64,000 nt of DNA from assembly GCF_000723165.1 (NCBI RefSeq), contig NZ_HG322949.1, positions 4,348,019 to 4,412,018 of the forward strand. Direction: 5' to 3'. This stretch comes from Janthinobacterium agaricidamnosum NBRC 102515 = DSM 9628. GTDB taxonomy: Bacteria > Pseudomonadota > Gammaproteobacteria > Burkholderiales > Burkholderiaceae_D. The notes below the pieces were generated by a model that was given only the letters and a program-made list of their open reading frames with translations, was not told the origin of the DNA and did not search any database. Shown in pieces: positions 19,831 to 28,385 of this stretch. The position numbers were made by a program, and so were the translations under genes. Each line of letters begins with the position of its first letter. Position 1 is the stretch's first letter.

Positions 19831-20697
19831 ATGTCCGACATCGTCGAATTATCGGTGGCGAGTTGGGACAATACCGGCGCACCGGCGTTGCAGGCATCCG
19901 CACTGCAAGCGCTTGAGAGCGGTAAGCTGTTGTTGTTACCTCAACTGCCTTTTGTCTTGACCGACCATGAAATGCCGCTGCTGACTTCCATCGAAGGCAG
20001 CGCAAAAAATATCAGCTGGGATGCGAAGCGCGGCGTGCGCGGCAATAGCCCCGGCCGTGATCCGGCGCTGCTGGATACGATGATGCGCCGTTATGCGACG
20101 TACACGCGTGCGTTGATGGATGCGTTGCTGCCATCGTACGGCCATAAAATAAAACAGGGAAACACCAGTTTCAGGCCGGTGGAAATCAGCGGCAGGGTCA
20201 CCTCGTGGCGCAAGGACGATACCCGCTTGCATGTCGACAGTTTTCCATCGTCGCCGAACCGCGGCGAACGCATCTTGCGCATTTTCAGCAATGTGAACCC
20301 GAATGGCTTGTCGCGCGTGTGGAAACTGGGCGCGCCATTTGAAGATGTGGCGCAGCGTTTCCTGCGCTCGGCGGGCAAACCGTTTCCAGGCTCGGCAACG
20401 CTGTTGCAATACCTGGGCCTGACCAAGTCCCGGCGCAGCGCCTACGACCACTATATGCTGCAACTTCATGACAAAATGAAAGCCGACCTGGCTTACCAGG
20501 CGCAGGTGCCGCACACCGTACATGCGTTCATGCCCGGCCAGACCTGGATGGTGTACACCGACCAGGTATCGCATGCGGCGCTGAGCGGACAGCATGTGCT
20601 GGAACAAACCTGGCTGCTGCCGCCGGAAGCGATGGCCGAGCCGTCGCACTCGCCACTGGCGGTGCTGGAACGCTTGCTCGGCGCCAAGCTCACTTGA
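19831..20697 (+). CDS. Kdo hydroxylase family protein (Fe(II)/2-oxoglutarate dioxygenase type)
   Basis: 288 residues. The segment LHVDSFPSSPNRGERILRIF has the H-x-D iron-binding pair, and a second His lies in QVSHAALSGQH near the C-terminus. NVNPNGLSRVWKLGAPF is also typical of the KdoO family, which adds a 3-hydroxyl to Kdo in lipopolysaccharide, giving Ko. GGAG precedes the start. The same window carries kdsB and lpxK, which make and use the Kdo-lipid A pathway. That fits, but the enzyme activity is inferred from family resemblance. Confidence 0.82.
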   Translation: MSDIVELSVASWDNTGAPALQASALQALESGKLLLLPQLPFVLTDHEMPLLTSIEGSAKNISWDAKRGVRGNSPGRDPALLDTMMRRYATYTRALMDALLPSYGHKIKQGNTSFRPVEISGRVTSWRKDDTRLHVDSFPSSPNRGERILRIFSNVNPNGLSRVWKLGAPFEDVAQRFLRSAGKPFPGSATLLQYLGLTKSRRSAYDHYMLQLHDKMKADLAYQAQVPHTVHAFMPGQTWMVYTDQVSHAALSGQHVLEQTWLLPPEAMAEPSHSPLAVLERLLGAKLT

Positions 20698-20730
20698 GCA
20701 AGCAGTAAGCAGCAGGCAAGCCCTCCTCCA

Positions 20731-21561
20731 TCAAGCCAGGCCCAGGGATTTTAATACCGGGATGAAATACTTCTCGGTAATTTCCCGGTATCCCCTGGAA
20801 CTGGGATGGATTTCATCGTTCCAGAACAAGGTCGATTTATTCATCTGTTCCTCGCTGACCGGCGGTAACGCCGAGCGGGTGTCGATCACGTAAAAATGCG
20901 AGCCGGGCACCGCTTGCAGCTTGCTCAGCAAACCGAAATAACGGTCGATCAAATACCGCACAATTTGCTGGCGCATCGTGAAGTCGTCAATACCGGCCCG
21001 TATCATGTACGGATAAATCCAGGGACCGGACACCTTCCATACGAAAATCTTGTGCGCTACAGGACGCGGTGTCAGGTAGACATACGGGTAGACCAGGATC
21101 GGCGTGGTTTGATTGATCTCGGAATTATTGCGTATCGTAATAATTTTCCCCAGCATCACCGCGATCTCGTCCAGCGCCGCATTCAAGCGGGCCATATTCA
21201 GATAGGCGCGCGGGTCGTTCGACACCGCCGCCGGCATGGTTAAAAATTGCTGTATCCGCGGGCCGATGATGTCGTTGGCGCCGGCGCTGAGAAAAATCGC
21301 ATCCCATTGCTGTCCATAGCGCTCGCTCTTGATCAGATTATCGAGTATCTGGTATTGCAGCCCGGACGATATCTCGGCCAGGGTGTCGCCCGGATTGGCA
21401 AGGCACAGGATCGACGGGTCGAGCAGCGAATCGATCTGGATCGGGATATTGGCCAGGTCCGGGATCGAAAACCAGGAATCGCCTTCGAACAGGAATTTTT
21501 TCTTGCCGCTGTGCCGGTAGGCTTCGTCGAAATACGCCTGGGGACTGGTGTAATAGGCCAT
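20731..21561 (-). CDS. SGNH/GDSL-type hydrolase family protein
   Basis: 276 residues. Block I is FLFEGDSWFSIPDLANIP with the nucleophile Ser in GDSW, block III is LSAGANDIIGP, and block V is DEIHPSSRGY with the Asp-x-x-His pair. These are the SGNH esterase/lipase blocks. No clear signal peptide. It converges on the Kdo hydroxylase gene, separated by 33 bases. The substrate is unknown; acyl esters of lipids or polysaccharides are typical for the fold. Confidence 0.82.
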   Translation of the reverse strand: MAYYTSPQAYFDEAYRHSGKKKFLFEGDSWFSIPDLANIPIQIDSLLDPSILCLANPGDTLAEISSGLQYQILDNLIKSERYGQQWDAIFLSAGANDIIGPRIQQFLTMPAAVSNDPRAYLNMARLNAALDEIAVMLGKIITIRNNSEINQTTPILVYPYVYLTPRPVAHKIFVWKVSGPWIYPYMIRAGIDDFTMRQQIVRYLIDRYFGLLSKLQAVPGSHFYVIDTRSALPPVSEEQMNKSTLFWNDEIHPSSRGYREITEKYFIPVLKSLGLA

Positions 21562-21725
21562 GATGATACTCCCGAGAATAGTGTAAACGGCATGCCCCGG
21601 CGTCCCCGAAAGGCGGCACCGGGCACTATTCCACTATCGGCCATTCCCATCGTCATGTATTGCGTTTGCCTAATCTTGGTCGGCAAATCGCCGCATAGTA
21701 AGCGGAACGGCAACTGATATTTCGC

Positions 21726-22142
21726 TTACTTCAGCGCTGGGCCGGCATCCAGCCGCTGCAGCATTTCCCACAGCGCCCGCTCCACCCAGTTATGCAGCAA
21801 TTTCCCATCTTCCCTGACAGCCCACACCGCCGTTCCGGTCAATGAAATCTCGCGCTGGTCGGCCGGCAGGCCGGCGATGCCGTTATTTTTCCCGGACAAA
21901 TGCCAACGCGAAGCGACACGGCTGCCATCGGCGTTCTGGAACGTTTCGATCACATCGAATGTCAAGTCATTGATACGTGAATTGAATTGGATCGCCCATT
22001 CCTTGAATTTAGCCTTGGAAACAGTATCCACGCCTCCCGACGTGATGACAAAGTCATCGACCACAAAACGGTCAATCGCATCGAAATCCTTGCCCTGCCA
22101 CACTGCCGCCCAAAATGCTTCAACGATTGCCACTGAGTTCAT
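21726..22142 (-). CDS. NTF2-like (SnoaL-type) nuclear transport factor 2 family protein
   Basis: 138 residues from ATG 22142, which follows GGAAAGGAAAC. An in-frame ATG at 22169 would add nine residues. The compact cone-shaped fold is indicated by VEAFWAAVWQGKDFDAIDRFV, FKEWAIQFNSRINDLTFDV and the Trp-rich HNWVERALWEML. These are family-wide hydrophobic pocket residues rather than catalytic motifs. Function cannot be assigned; such proteins act as isomerases, cyclases or binding domains. A large palindrome sits 38 bases upstream. Confidence 0.75.
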   Translation of the reverse strand: MNSVAIVEAFWAAVWQGKDFDAIDRFVVDDFVITSGGVDTVSKAKFKEWAIQFNSRINDLTFDVIETFQNADGSRVASRWHLSGKNNGIAGLPADQREISLTGTAVWAVREDGKLLHNWVERALWEMLQRLDAGPALK

Positions 22143-22179
22143 CTTGTTTCCTTTCCTTACCTCAATCATAAAACGTCAG

Positions 22180-22217
22180 CATATCAATCTTTGACACATA
22201 TGTCAAAGATTGATATG
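22180..22217. promoter_or_regulatory. 38-bp inverted repeat upstream of the NTF2-like gene
   Basis: Two perfect 17-base arms (22180-22196 and 22201-22217) flank a 4-base spacer CATA. The inner half-site is TTTGACA / TGTCAAA. It is AT-rich, close to the start of the divergent or downstream gene at 22142, and has no T-run, so an operator is more likely than a terminator. Confidence 0.55.
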
Positions 22218-22381
22218 CGATAAGCATTTGCCAGCCACGCCGCAGTCAACTTTGATGTATCTCCAGTGCGAGTCGCATTGCATACCACAGGCCAGCGAGG
22301 CTGCCGCCATGCCGACGGCAGCGCCCGCCACGGCGCGCCAGCCGGCGCATTTCGTGCCTCTTCACGCCACTTTGAGGTCCC

Positions 22382-22416
22382 TAATACCACCTGGATTTTG
22401 GTCGAAATTGGTATTA
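22382..22416. promoter_or_regulatory. Inverted half-sites in the chitinase upstream region
   Basis: TAATACCA (22382-22389) and TGGTATTA (22409-22416) form an 8-bp inverted repeat. A further TTGGTACTAAATTGG follows within 50 bases. The half-sites resemble those of GntR-type repressors of chitin/N-acetylglucosamine genes, but the arrangement is outward-facing, so this is tentative. The region 22218-22723 otherwise shows no credible gene. Confidence 0.35.
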
Positions 22417-22723
22417 CAAAAAAAGCAGATATTCATAGGTGATTTTTGGCAACTTTTAAATTGGTACTAAATTGGAATGGATTTTTTAAAACCAGTTGAC
22501 TACCAAACTAAATGCTCGCATTCTTAAAAAACACCTGCAGCAACATCGTGGATGGGGGGCCATCCGGCAATTTGTTTCACTCGTAGCAAGCGTATCGGTT
22601 TGATGTAACAAGCACGTGGCAAACGTGCGTCGACTCCACAGGACGCGAAGGTCTATTCCGACGCGTTCAAAGATGGCGCTCCGCGGCAGCGGATGGCCGA
22701 TCACTAATAAAAAAGGAAAAGTC

Positions 22724-24085
22724 ATGAAAAAAACCATCATCAATAGCTTGATCGCCGGCCTGCTGGGCGGCACGCTGGTTGCCTGCGGCGGCGGATCGGA
22801 AGGATCCGGCAACTCGCAATTGCTGGCTGACGCGCAGGCGCAAGTCGATTGCTTTACGCCGTGGAGCAGCAGCCAGGTGTATGTCGGCGGCAACAAGGCC
22901 AGCTACAACAACGTCAATTACACGGCCAATTACTGGACCCAGAATAACAATCCATCGACCAGCAATGGCGGCGCCGGCACCGGCCAGCCATGGACCAGCA
23001 ATGGCGCTTGCGGCACCGGCACGCCGACGCCCACCCCGACTCCTACCCCGACACCAACGCCTACGCCGACGCCGACGCCAACGCCGACACCAACGCCGAC
23101 CCCGACTCCAACGCCGACCCCGACTCCGACCCCGACTCCGGGCCTGGCCAAACATGCGCTGGTCGGCTACTGGCACAACTTCACCAATCCTGCCGGCCCG
23201 ACCTTCCCGATTTCGCAAGTGAGCAATGACTGGGATGTGATCGTGGTGTCGTTCGCCGACAACGCCGGCGGCGGCAATGTCAGCTTCACCCTCGACCCAT
23301 CGGCCGGCAGCGAAGCGCAGTTCATCCAGGACATCAAGAACAAGCGCGCGCAAGGCAAGAAAGTGATCTTGTCGCTGGGCGGACAAAACGGTTCGGTATC
23401 GGTCGGCTCGAATGCCGAAGCGACCAACTTCGCCAACAGCCTGGCTGCGATCATCGCCAAGTACGGTTTTGACGGCATCGACCTCGACCTCGAAAACGGC
23501 GTCACCCAGGGCGCGCCGATCCAGACCTACCTGCCGATCGCGGTCAAGGCGCTGAAAGCCAAGGTCGGTCCGTCGTTCTATCTGTCGATGGCGCCGGAAT
23601 GGGTGTATGTCGAAGGCGGCTACACCAGCTACGGCAGCATCTGGGGCGCCTACATCCCGATCATCAATGCGCTGCGCAACGAGCTGACGGTGCTGCATCC
23701 ACAGTACTACAACAACGGCGATGTCTACACCCCGTACGCGGCCAACCCGATCAAGGCCGGTTCGGCCGACCAACTGGTGGCGACGGCGCGCATGCTGATC
23801 GAAGGCTTCAATTACGGCGGTAACACCTTCGCCGGCCTGCGTCCGGACCAGGTCGGTTTCGGCGTACCGTCAGGCCCTCGCTCGGCCGGCTCGGGCTTCA
23901 CCACCACGGGCGATGTCAGCAGGGCGCTCAATTGCCTGACCCGCCTGCAAAACTGCGGCGCCATCAAGCCGAACGCAGCCTATCCGACCTTCCGCGGCGT
24001 GATGACGTGGTCGATCAACTGGGATAAATTCGACGGCTACAACTTCTCGGCGCCAACCAAGGCCGTGCTGAACACGCTGCCGTAA
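22724..24085 (+). CDS. GH18 chitinase, lipoprotein with N-terminal chitin-binding module
   Basis: 453 residues from ATG 22724 (AAGGAAAA upstream). Domains in order: a lipoprotein-type leader ending LVAC ([21 protein letters not shown]), a CBM5/12-like chitin-binding module with the aromatic pattern [14 protein letters not shown] and YWTQNN, a long Pro-Thr linker, and a GH18 barrel. The catalytic motif is [10 protein letters not shown], in which Glu is the proton donor. It should cut chitin outside the cytoplasm. The lipobox suggests anchoring to a membrane, though in practice it may be released. It is terminated by a hairpin, so it is probably a single-gene unit. Confidence 0.93.
   Translation: MKKTIINSLIAGLLGGTLVACGGGSEGSGNSQLLADAQAQVDCFTPWSSSQVYVGGNKASYNNVNYTANYWTQNNNPSTSNGGAGTGQPWTSNGACGTGTPTPTPTPTPTPTPTPTPTPTPTPTPTPTPTPTPTPTPTPGLAKHALVGYWHNFTNPAGPTFPISQVSNDWDVIVVSFADNAGGGNVSFTLDPSAGSEAQFIQDIKNKRAQGKKVILSLGGQNGSVSVGSNAEATNFANSLAAIIAKYGFDGIDLDLENGVTQGAPIQTYLPIAVKALKAKVGPSFYLSMAPEWVYVEGGYTSYGSIWGAYIPIINALRNELTVLHPQYYNNGDVYTPYAANPIKAGSADQLVATARMLIEGFNYGGNTFAGLRPDQVGFGVPSGPRSAGSGFTTTGDVSRALNCLTRLQNCGAIKPNAAYPTFRGVMTWSINWDKFDGYNFSAPTKAVLNTLP
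23024..23140 (+). repeat. Pro-Thr linker repeat within the chitinase
   Basis: Nineteen consecutive Pro-Thr pairs plus a final Pro are encoded by a run of CCN-ACN codons. The nucleotide tract is a slippage-prone 6-base repeat. The encoded linker separates the chitin-binding module from the catalytic barrel and is expected to be extended and flexible. Confidence 0.9.
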
Positions 24086-24118
24086 TCAGCGACGCGGCAG
24101 GTCCGATACCGCGCACTG

Positions 24119-24146
24119 GCCACTGCCAACCGGCAGTGGCTTTTTT
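24119..24146 (+). terminator. Terminator after the chitinase gene
   Basis: A 9-bp perfect stem (24119-24127 with 24132-24140) with a 4-base loop and six T. Confidence 0.92.
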
Positions 24147-24157
24147 ATTGCCGGCTT

Positions 24158-24260
24158 AAAGCGCCTGACAAAACATCCATGGCGGCGTTGGATTGCCTGG
24201 TCGTGCATCTGTACTGTCCACGGCAATGCGCCTTGCACTGAACGTTTTGTCAGGCGCTTT
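24158..24260. mobile_element. MITE-like element, copy A
   Basis: 103 bases bounded by perfect 17-bp inverted ends (24158-24174 AAAGCGCCTGACAAAAC, 24244-24260). The interior is itself an imperfect palindrome. A second copy in the opposite orientation lies at 40002-40101, sharing TTCAG, GCATTGCCGT, GACAGTAC and GGATGTTTTGTCAGGCGC. There is no coding capacity, so any movement would need a transposase from elsewhere. It sits between the chitinase terminator and the 3' end of the nucleotidyltransferase gene. Confidence 0.75.
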
Positions 24261-24303
24261 TATTGATCTTGATGTCCGTTGAGCCGGGCGGCCTTCAGGC
24301 GAC

Positions 24304-25050
24304 TCACATCGGAACGCTGCGCCAATGCGATGGCGCATGCAGCGCAAAGCCGGCCAGCAGCGGCCCGCCGACCGGTTTTAATGCGTCATGCACGACAAAC
24401 GAAAACAGCGCCTTGCCCTCGTTGTAATCGGTGGCCACCAGGCGCAGCGCCTGGTCCAGCCGGGCGGCCGCATTCGGGTCGCATTTATGCAGGCGGCGAA
24501 ACAAATGCTTGCCCTGCCCGCTCCACGCATCGCGCCGGCGCACTTGCAAGTCGGCCAGCGATTGATACAGCCTGGCGGCCACGGCCAGCGCTTCGTATTG
24601 ATTGCTGCTGTCGATTAAATCTTCCAGCAAGGTGGTGATTTCATAACGGCGCAGCTCCAGTTCCTCCCCGTCCAGGAAAGGCGGACCGGCGGCATGAATT
24701 TCGTTGGCCAGCGCCAGCAACGAGGCATGGGCCTGGTTGGCGGGCAAGATATTCTTGCCTTCGATGACCATCATCGCCAGCGGAATGCGGCCTTGGGGGC
24801 GGTCCACCTGGCGGCAAAAATAATCGAAGGTGGTCCGGTCGTGCACATACAGTTCGATGACCTGGCCTTGCTCCGTCAGCGTGCTGCGCCACGCATGCTC
24901 GACCTGCTCGAACAACAACAGCAAATCGATGTCCGAGCTGGGCGTATTGATGCCGTTGGCAAAGGAGCCGCCGATGATGGCGGCTTGCGCATGCGGATAA
25001 TGCTCGCGCACAAAAGCGTGGGCGATCGCGGTAGCGTCTTCAAAGTTCAT
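24304..25050 (-). CDS. Nucleotidyltransferase domain-containing protein
   Basis: 248 residues. GGSFANGINTPSSDIDLLLL near residue 27 is the Pol-beta-type nucleotidyltransferase motif, GS followed by D-x-D. A helical C-terminal region follows (YEALAVAARLYQSLADLQ). The family includes antibiotic-modifying enzymes and enzymes that adenylylate proteins or RNA. The substrate is not recognised here. It lies next to the CYTH-CHAD gene on the same strand, 88 bases downstream of it, possibly co-transcribed. Confidence 0.8.
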   Translation of the reverse strand: MNFEDATAIAHAFVREHYPHAQAAIIGGSFANGINTPSSDIDLLLLFEQVEHAWRSTLTEQGQVIELYVHDRTTFDYFCRQVDRPQGRIPLAMMVIEGKNILPANQAHASLLALANEIHAAGPPFLDGEELELRRYEITTLLEDLIDSSNQYEALAVAARLYQSLADLQVRRRDAWSGQGKHLFRRLHKCDPNAAARLDQALRLVATDYNEGKALFSFVVHDALKPVGGPLLAGFALHAPSHWRSVPM

Positions 25051-25138
25051 CGGGAGAAGATCCTGGTGGTGGCCTCTCTTCCATGCTATACGACCGCAAG
25101 CCGAAAATTATATCGAATTATTACTATTGCCCATTTGC

Positions 25139-26671
25139 TCAGGCCGGTGCCTTGATGGCTGAAAAACGTTTCCACACCTTGCTCATCTTGCGCACATCGG
25201 CACTCGAGCGCGCCGCCAGGTAACCGCGCACAAAAGCGGCCTCGGCCTGCAATTGCGGCTGGCCATCGGGCAATTCCCGCAATAAGCGGTCGGCCACCGC
25301 CACATCGTTCAGCCAGCCCAGTTCATCCTGCAGGGCGGACAGTTCCCTGACATAAGGCTGCACTTGCCCAGCCGGATACAGCGACGCAAAAAATTCCGTC
25401 GCATAACGGCTCTTCTTGGCGGCGATGCGCACCCGGTGACGCACTTCCGGCGTGGCGTCCGGTAAACGCTTGCCACGCTTCAAGAGCCGGCGCTGGTCTT
25501 GCAGCAAGGTCTGCCGTGCGAACCGCGGCACATGCCGCTTCAAGCGCTTGCGCGCGCCATTGTGCAAACCGTCGCGCCAGCCACATGCTTGCAGCCAGCG
25601 GACCAGCTCCAGCATCAGCCGGGTATAACGCTGCGATGCGACGGCGCTGGAAGCGAGCGCATGTTTTTGCTGGGTGGTGTCCAGCGCCGCCTGCCGGACG
25701 TCGGCCAGCACGGCGCCATCCGCCCACTCCTGGGCCAGCGACGGCAACGTCGATTCGGCCAGCACATCCCAGTCGCGCGCGGCGCCCAGTTCAGCGCCCA
25801 GCCAATCGAGTTCCTGCTGCAAGTTCGCCGGTAATGACAGCAAGTCCTTGAACATGCCGAGCGCCGAACGCAGCCGGCGCAAGCCTACCCGCATCTGGTG
25901 CAGGCTTTCGACATCGCCGCCGCGCGCCACGCCGGGCTGGTTGCCCTGGATCTGTTGCAGGCAATTGAAGACGATCGCCTTGAATACCTGTTCGACGCTC
26001 ATGCGCTTCGACAGCTTCAGCGCTGCCGCCTTCAGCGCGGTATGCGGCTGGGCGATAAACAAGTCGTAACCGCGCTCGGCCTTGTTCAAGTTGGCGATAT
26101 GCATAGGAATATCTTGCTGCAAAGCGAGCGCCACATCGAACAGGCTGGTCGCCTGCCCGCTCTTCAATTCCAGCTCGATCTCACTGACTTCATCGCTTTT
26201 GCCATCGCATTCGATTGCTCCCTGGTCCAGCACGCATTCGATTTCATCGCCTTGCGGCAAGCGCAGCAGCCACACGGTGCGCTGTACCCGGGTGGTAAAA
26301 ATCGGCATCAGGCCATCGCGGACTTCAGGTTCGCTCAGCAAGTCGCGCCACACTGTCTTGCGCTCGACGACATGGCGCAGCGCCGTCAGATCCGGCGCCG
26401 GACCGGCCACGCTGGACTCCCATTCGTGGCGGCGGTGCAAACCGCCGTTGACGCTGCCGCCGCCCTTCATGGTTTGTACCCAGCCGTTGCCGACATTGCG
26501 TACCCGCAAGCCCGCGCGGTTGCCGCGCAACAGCAAGCCAGGCGTATCGAAATACGTGTCGTACATGGTCAGTTGTTCGGGCGGCGCTATCGCGTACTGC
26601 TTCAACAGCGCATGTTTTGACAGTGCATTCGCATCGTGCGGCGCCAGTTGCAATTTCAATTCGACTTCCAT
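25139..26671 (-). CDS. CYTH and CHAD domain-containing protein (inorganic triphosphatase)
   Basis: 510 residues from ATG 26671, with AGGAGG upstream at a slightly long spacing. The N-terminal CYTH domain starts MEVELKLQL, the E-x-E-x-K metal-binding signature, and continues with TMYDTYFDTP. The C-terminal CHAD domain has the helical histidine-rich pattern SLHQMRVGLRRLRSALGMFK and later VRHRVRIAAKKSRYATEFF. This is the YgiF-like arrangement. The CYTH part hydrolyses triphosphate, and the basic CHAD part binds polyphosphate. The gene symbol ygiF is not assigned because only the architecture was matched. Confidence 0.9.
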   Translation of the reverse strand: MEVELKLQLAPHDANALSKHALLKQYAIAPPEQLTMYDTYFDTPGLLLRGNRAGLRVRNVGNGWVQTMKGGGSVNGGLHRRHEWESSVAGPAPDLTALRHVVERKTVWRDLLSEPEVRDGLMPIFTTRVQRTVWLLRLPQGDEIECVLDQGAIECDGKSDEVSEIELELKSGQATSLFDVALALQQDIPMHIANLNKAERGYDLFIAQPHTALKAAALKLSKRMSVEQVFKAIVFNCLQQIQGNQPGVARGGDVESLHQMRVGLRRLRSALGMFKDLLSLPANLQQELDWLGAELGAARDWDVLAESTLPSLAQEWADGAVLADVRQAALDTTQQKHALASSAVASQRYTRLMLELVRWLQACGWRDGLHNGARKRLKRHVPRFARQTLLQDQRRLLKRGKRLPDATPEVRHRVRIAAKKSRYATEFFASLYPAGQVQPYVRELSALQDELGWLNDVAVADRLLRELPDGQPQLQAEAAFVRGYLAARSSADVRKMSKVWKRFSAIKAPA

Positions 26672-26868
26672 GATGGGCCAGCCTCCTGTATCAGATAGGC
26701 GCAAGCTTATCACTGCGCACAGCGCGCACGGCCACGAAGTTCTGGACGGCATCGGCAGTCGGCGTAGACTTGACCTTGATCAAGCGCAGCGCAAGAATCG
26801 GCGCCGTTATGCGCGATTCGTGATTTTGCGAGAGAATACCGCCACTTCAACACCCATCAGGAGACAGC

Positions 26869-27906
26869 ATGACGTATCACGCATCGGCAACCCGTTACGA
26901 TGAAATGCAATACCGCACTTGCGGCCGCAGCGGCCTGAAATTGCCGGTATTATCGTTGGGCATGTGGCACAATTTCGGCGACACCAACACCCTGGCATCG
27001 CAACGCGAGATGCTGCGCACCGCTTTCGACCTGGGCATCACCCACTTCGACTTGGCCAATAACTACGGTCCGCCGTACGGCAGCGCGGAAAGCAATTTCG
27101 GCCACCTGTTCAAGGAAGACTTCCAGCCTTACCGCGATGAATTGATCATTTCCACCAAGGCTGGCTGGGACATGTGGCCAGGCCCGTACGGCCAGGGCGG
27201 CGGTTCGCGCAAATACGTGCTGGCCAGCCTGGACCAGAGCCTGAAGCGGATGGGCCTGGAGTATGTCGACATTTTCTATTCGCACCGTTTCGACCCGGAC
27301 ACCCCGCTGGAAGAAACCATGGGCGCGCTGGCCACCGCCGTGCAGCAAGGCAAGGCGCTGTATGTCGGCGTATCGTCGTACTCGCCGGAAAAAACCGCCC
27401 AGGCGGCGCGTTTGCTGAAAGAGTGGAAAGTGCCGTGCCTGATCCATCAGCCTTCCTACAATATGCTCAACCGCTGGATCGAGGAAGACGGCTTGCTCGA
27501 CACGCTGGAACAGCAAGGCATGGGCTGCATCACCTTTACCGCGCTGGCGCAGGGCCTGCTGAGCGACAAGTATTTGAACGGCATTCCACAAGATGCGCGC
27601 ATCAACCGTCCCGGCGGCGGTTCGATGATGCAAAAGCACTTGAGCGAGGAAAACCTGGCGCGGGTGCGCGGCTTGAACGACATCGCCTTGGCGCGCGGCC
27701 AGACGCTGGCGCAAATGGCGCTGGCCTGGGTGCTGCGCGATGCGCGCATCACGTCGACCCTGATCGGCGCCAGCAGCGGCGCGCAAATCCGCGAGAATGT
27801 CGATGCGCTGAAAAACCTGGCGTTCAGCGATGCCGAACTGAAGGCGATCGATGCGCTGGCCAAGGAAGGCAATGTCAATCTGTGGGCCAAGTCGTCGCGC
27901 ACTTGA
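26869..27906 (+). CDS. Aldo/keto reductase, L-glyceraldehyde-3-phosphate reductase type
   Basis: 345 residues with AGGAGA before the ATG. Aldo/keto reductase motifs: GITHFDLANNYGPPYGSAE carries the catalytic Asp and Tyr, STKAGWDMWPGPYG the Lys, and SHRFDPDTPLEE the His. WHNFGD and the C-terminal NVNLWAKSS resemble the YghZ/Gpr subfamily, which reduces L-glyceraldehyde 3-phosphate and methylglyoxal with NADPH. It stands alone in the divergent space between the CYTH-CHAD gene and the HipA pair. Confidence 0.9.
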   Translation: MTYHASATRYDEMQYRTCGRSGLKLPVLSLGMWHNFGDTNTLASQREMLRTAFDLGITHFDLANNYGPPYGSAESNFGHLFKEDFQPYRDELIISTKAGWDMWPGPYGQGGGSRKYVLASLDQSLKRMGLEYVDIFYSHRFDPDTPLEETMGALATAVQQGKALYVGVSSYSPEKTAQAARLLKEWKVPCLIHQPSYNMLNRWIEEDGLLDTLEQQGMGCITFTALAQGLLSDKYLNGIPQDARINRPGGGSMMQKHLSEENLARVRGLNDIALARGQTLAQMALAWVLRDARITSTLIGASSGAQIRENVDALKNLAFSDAELKAIDALAKEGNVNLWAKSSRT

Positions 27907-27959
27907 TGGGGTCAGATTTGCCTGAAGGGTAATATTTCAAGCGACTGGAAGGGATGGTC

Positions 27960-28385
27960 TCAAGCGCCATCCCCTTCAATTTTTTTAAACTCTTCAAACG
28001 TATCCTTGAAGTCTTGCAGCATCTCCAGGATGCGTTCCCTCTTTTGCTCCATGATCAAGCGCTCATCGGCGGATAATCGAGACTGCGACCTGACGTCCGC
28101 ATGCAATTTTTCGGAGCGCACAAACGCCACTTCCAGTCCAAAAACACGGCCGATCTGATTCAAGGTGTTGATCGTCGGATTGGCCACGCCTCGCTCGACT
28201 TCCTTGATGACCTTGGCGCTGACCTCGCGGTGCGCGGCAAATTCAGCTTGCGTCAAACGGGTCATCGTGCGCATGCGCTTGACCGTTTCTTGTACGCTCA
28301 ACTCGCTGCGGTCGATGGCTTCGTACAGTTCAGCTCTTTGCTGCCGCACAGTTTCCTTGTCCACAGATTTTCTGCGTTTATCCAT
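27960..28385 (-). CDS. HTH (Xre/HipB-like) transcriptional regulator, probable antitoxin
   Basis: 141 residues from ATG 28385 (GAGGAG upstream). An Xre-type helix-turn-helix is visible as LTQAEFAAHREVSAKVIKEV followed by ERGVANPTINTLNQIGRVFG. The C-terminal third is a charged helix (RILEMLQDFKDTFEEFKK). Its start codon overlaps the hipA stop by one base (TAATG), so the two are translationally coupled. A HipB-like antitoxin and autorepressor is the likely role. Its position after hipA reverses the usual hipB-hipA order. Confidence 0.82.
   Translation of the reverse strand: MDKRRKSVDKETVRQQRAELYEAIDRSELSVQETVKRMRTMTRLTQAEFAAHREVSAKVIKEVERGVANPTINTLNQIGRVFGLEVAFVRSEKLHADVRSQSRLSADERLIMEQKRERILEMLQDFKDTFEEFKKIEGDGA

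Noticed and set aside
22203..22328. Possible 42-residue minus-strand lipoprotein-like frame (SLAC)
   Set aside because: A GTG start with no site, and the stop lies in the palindrome. Not enough support.
27903..27960. Half of a REP-like element (GGGGTCAGATTT)
   Set aside because: Single short match with no paired arm.
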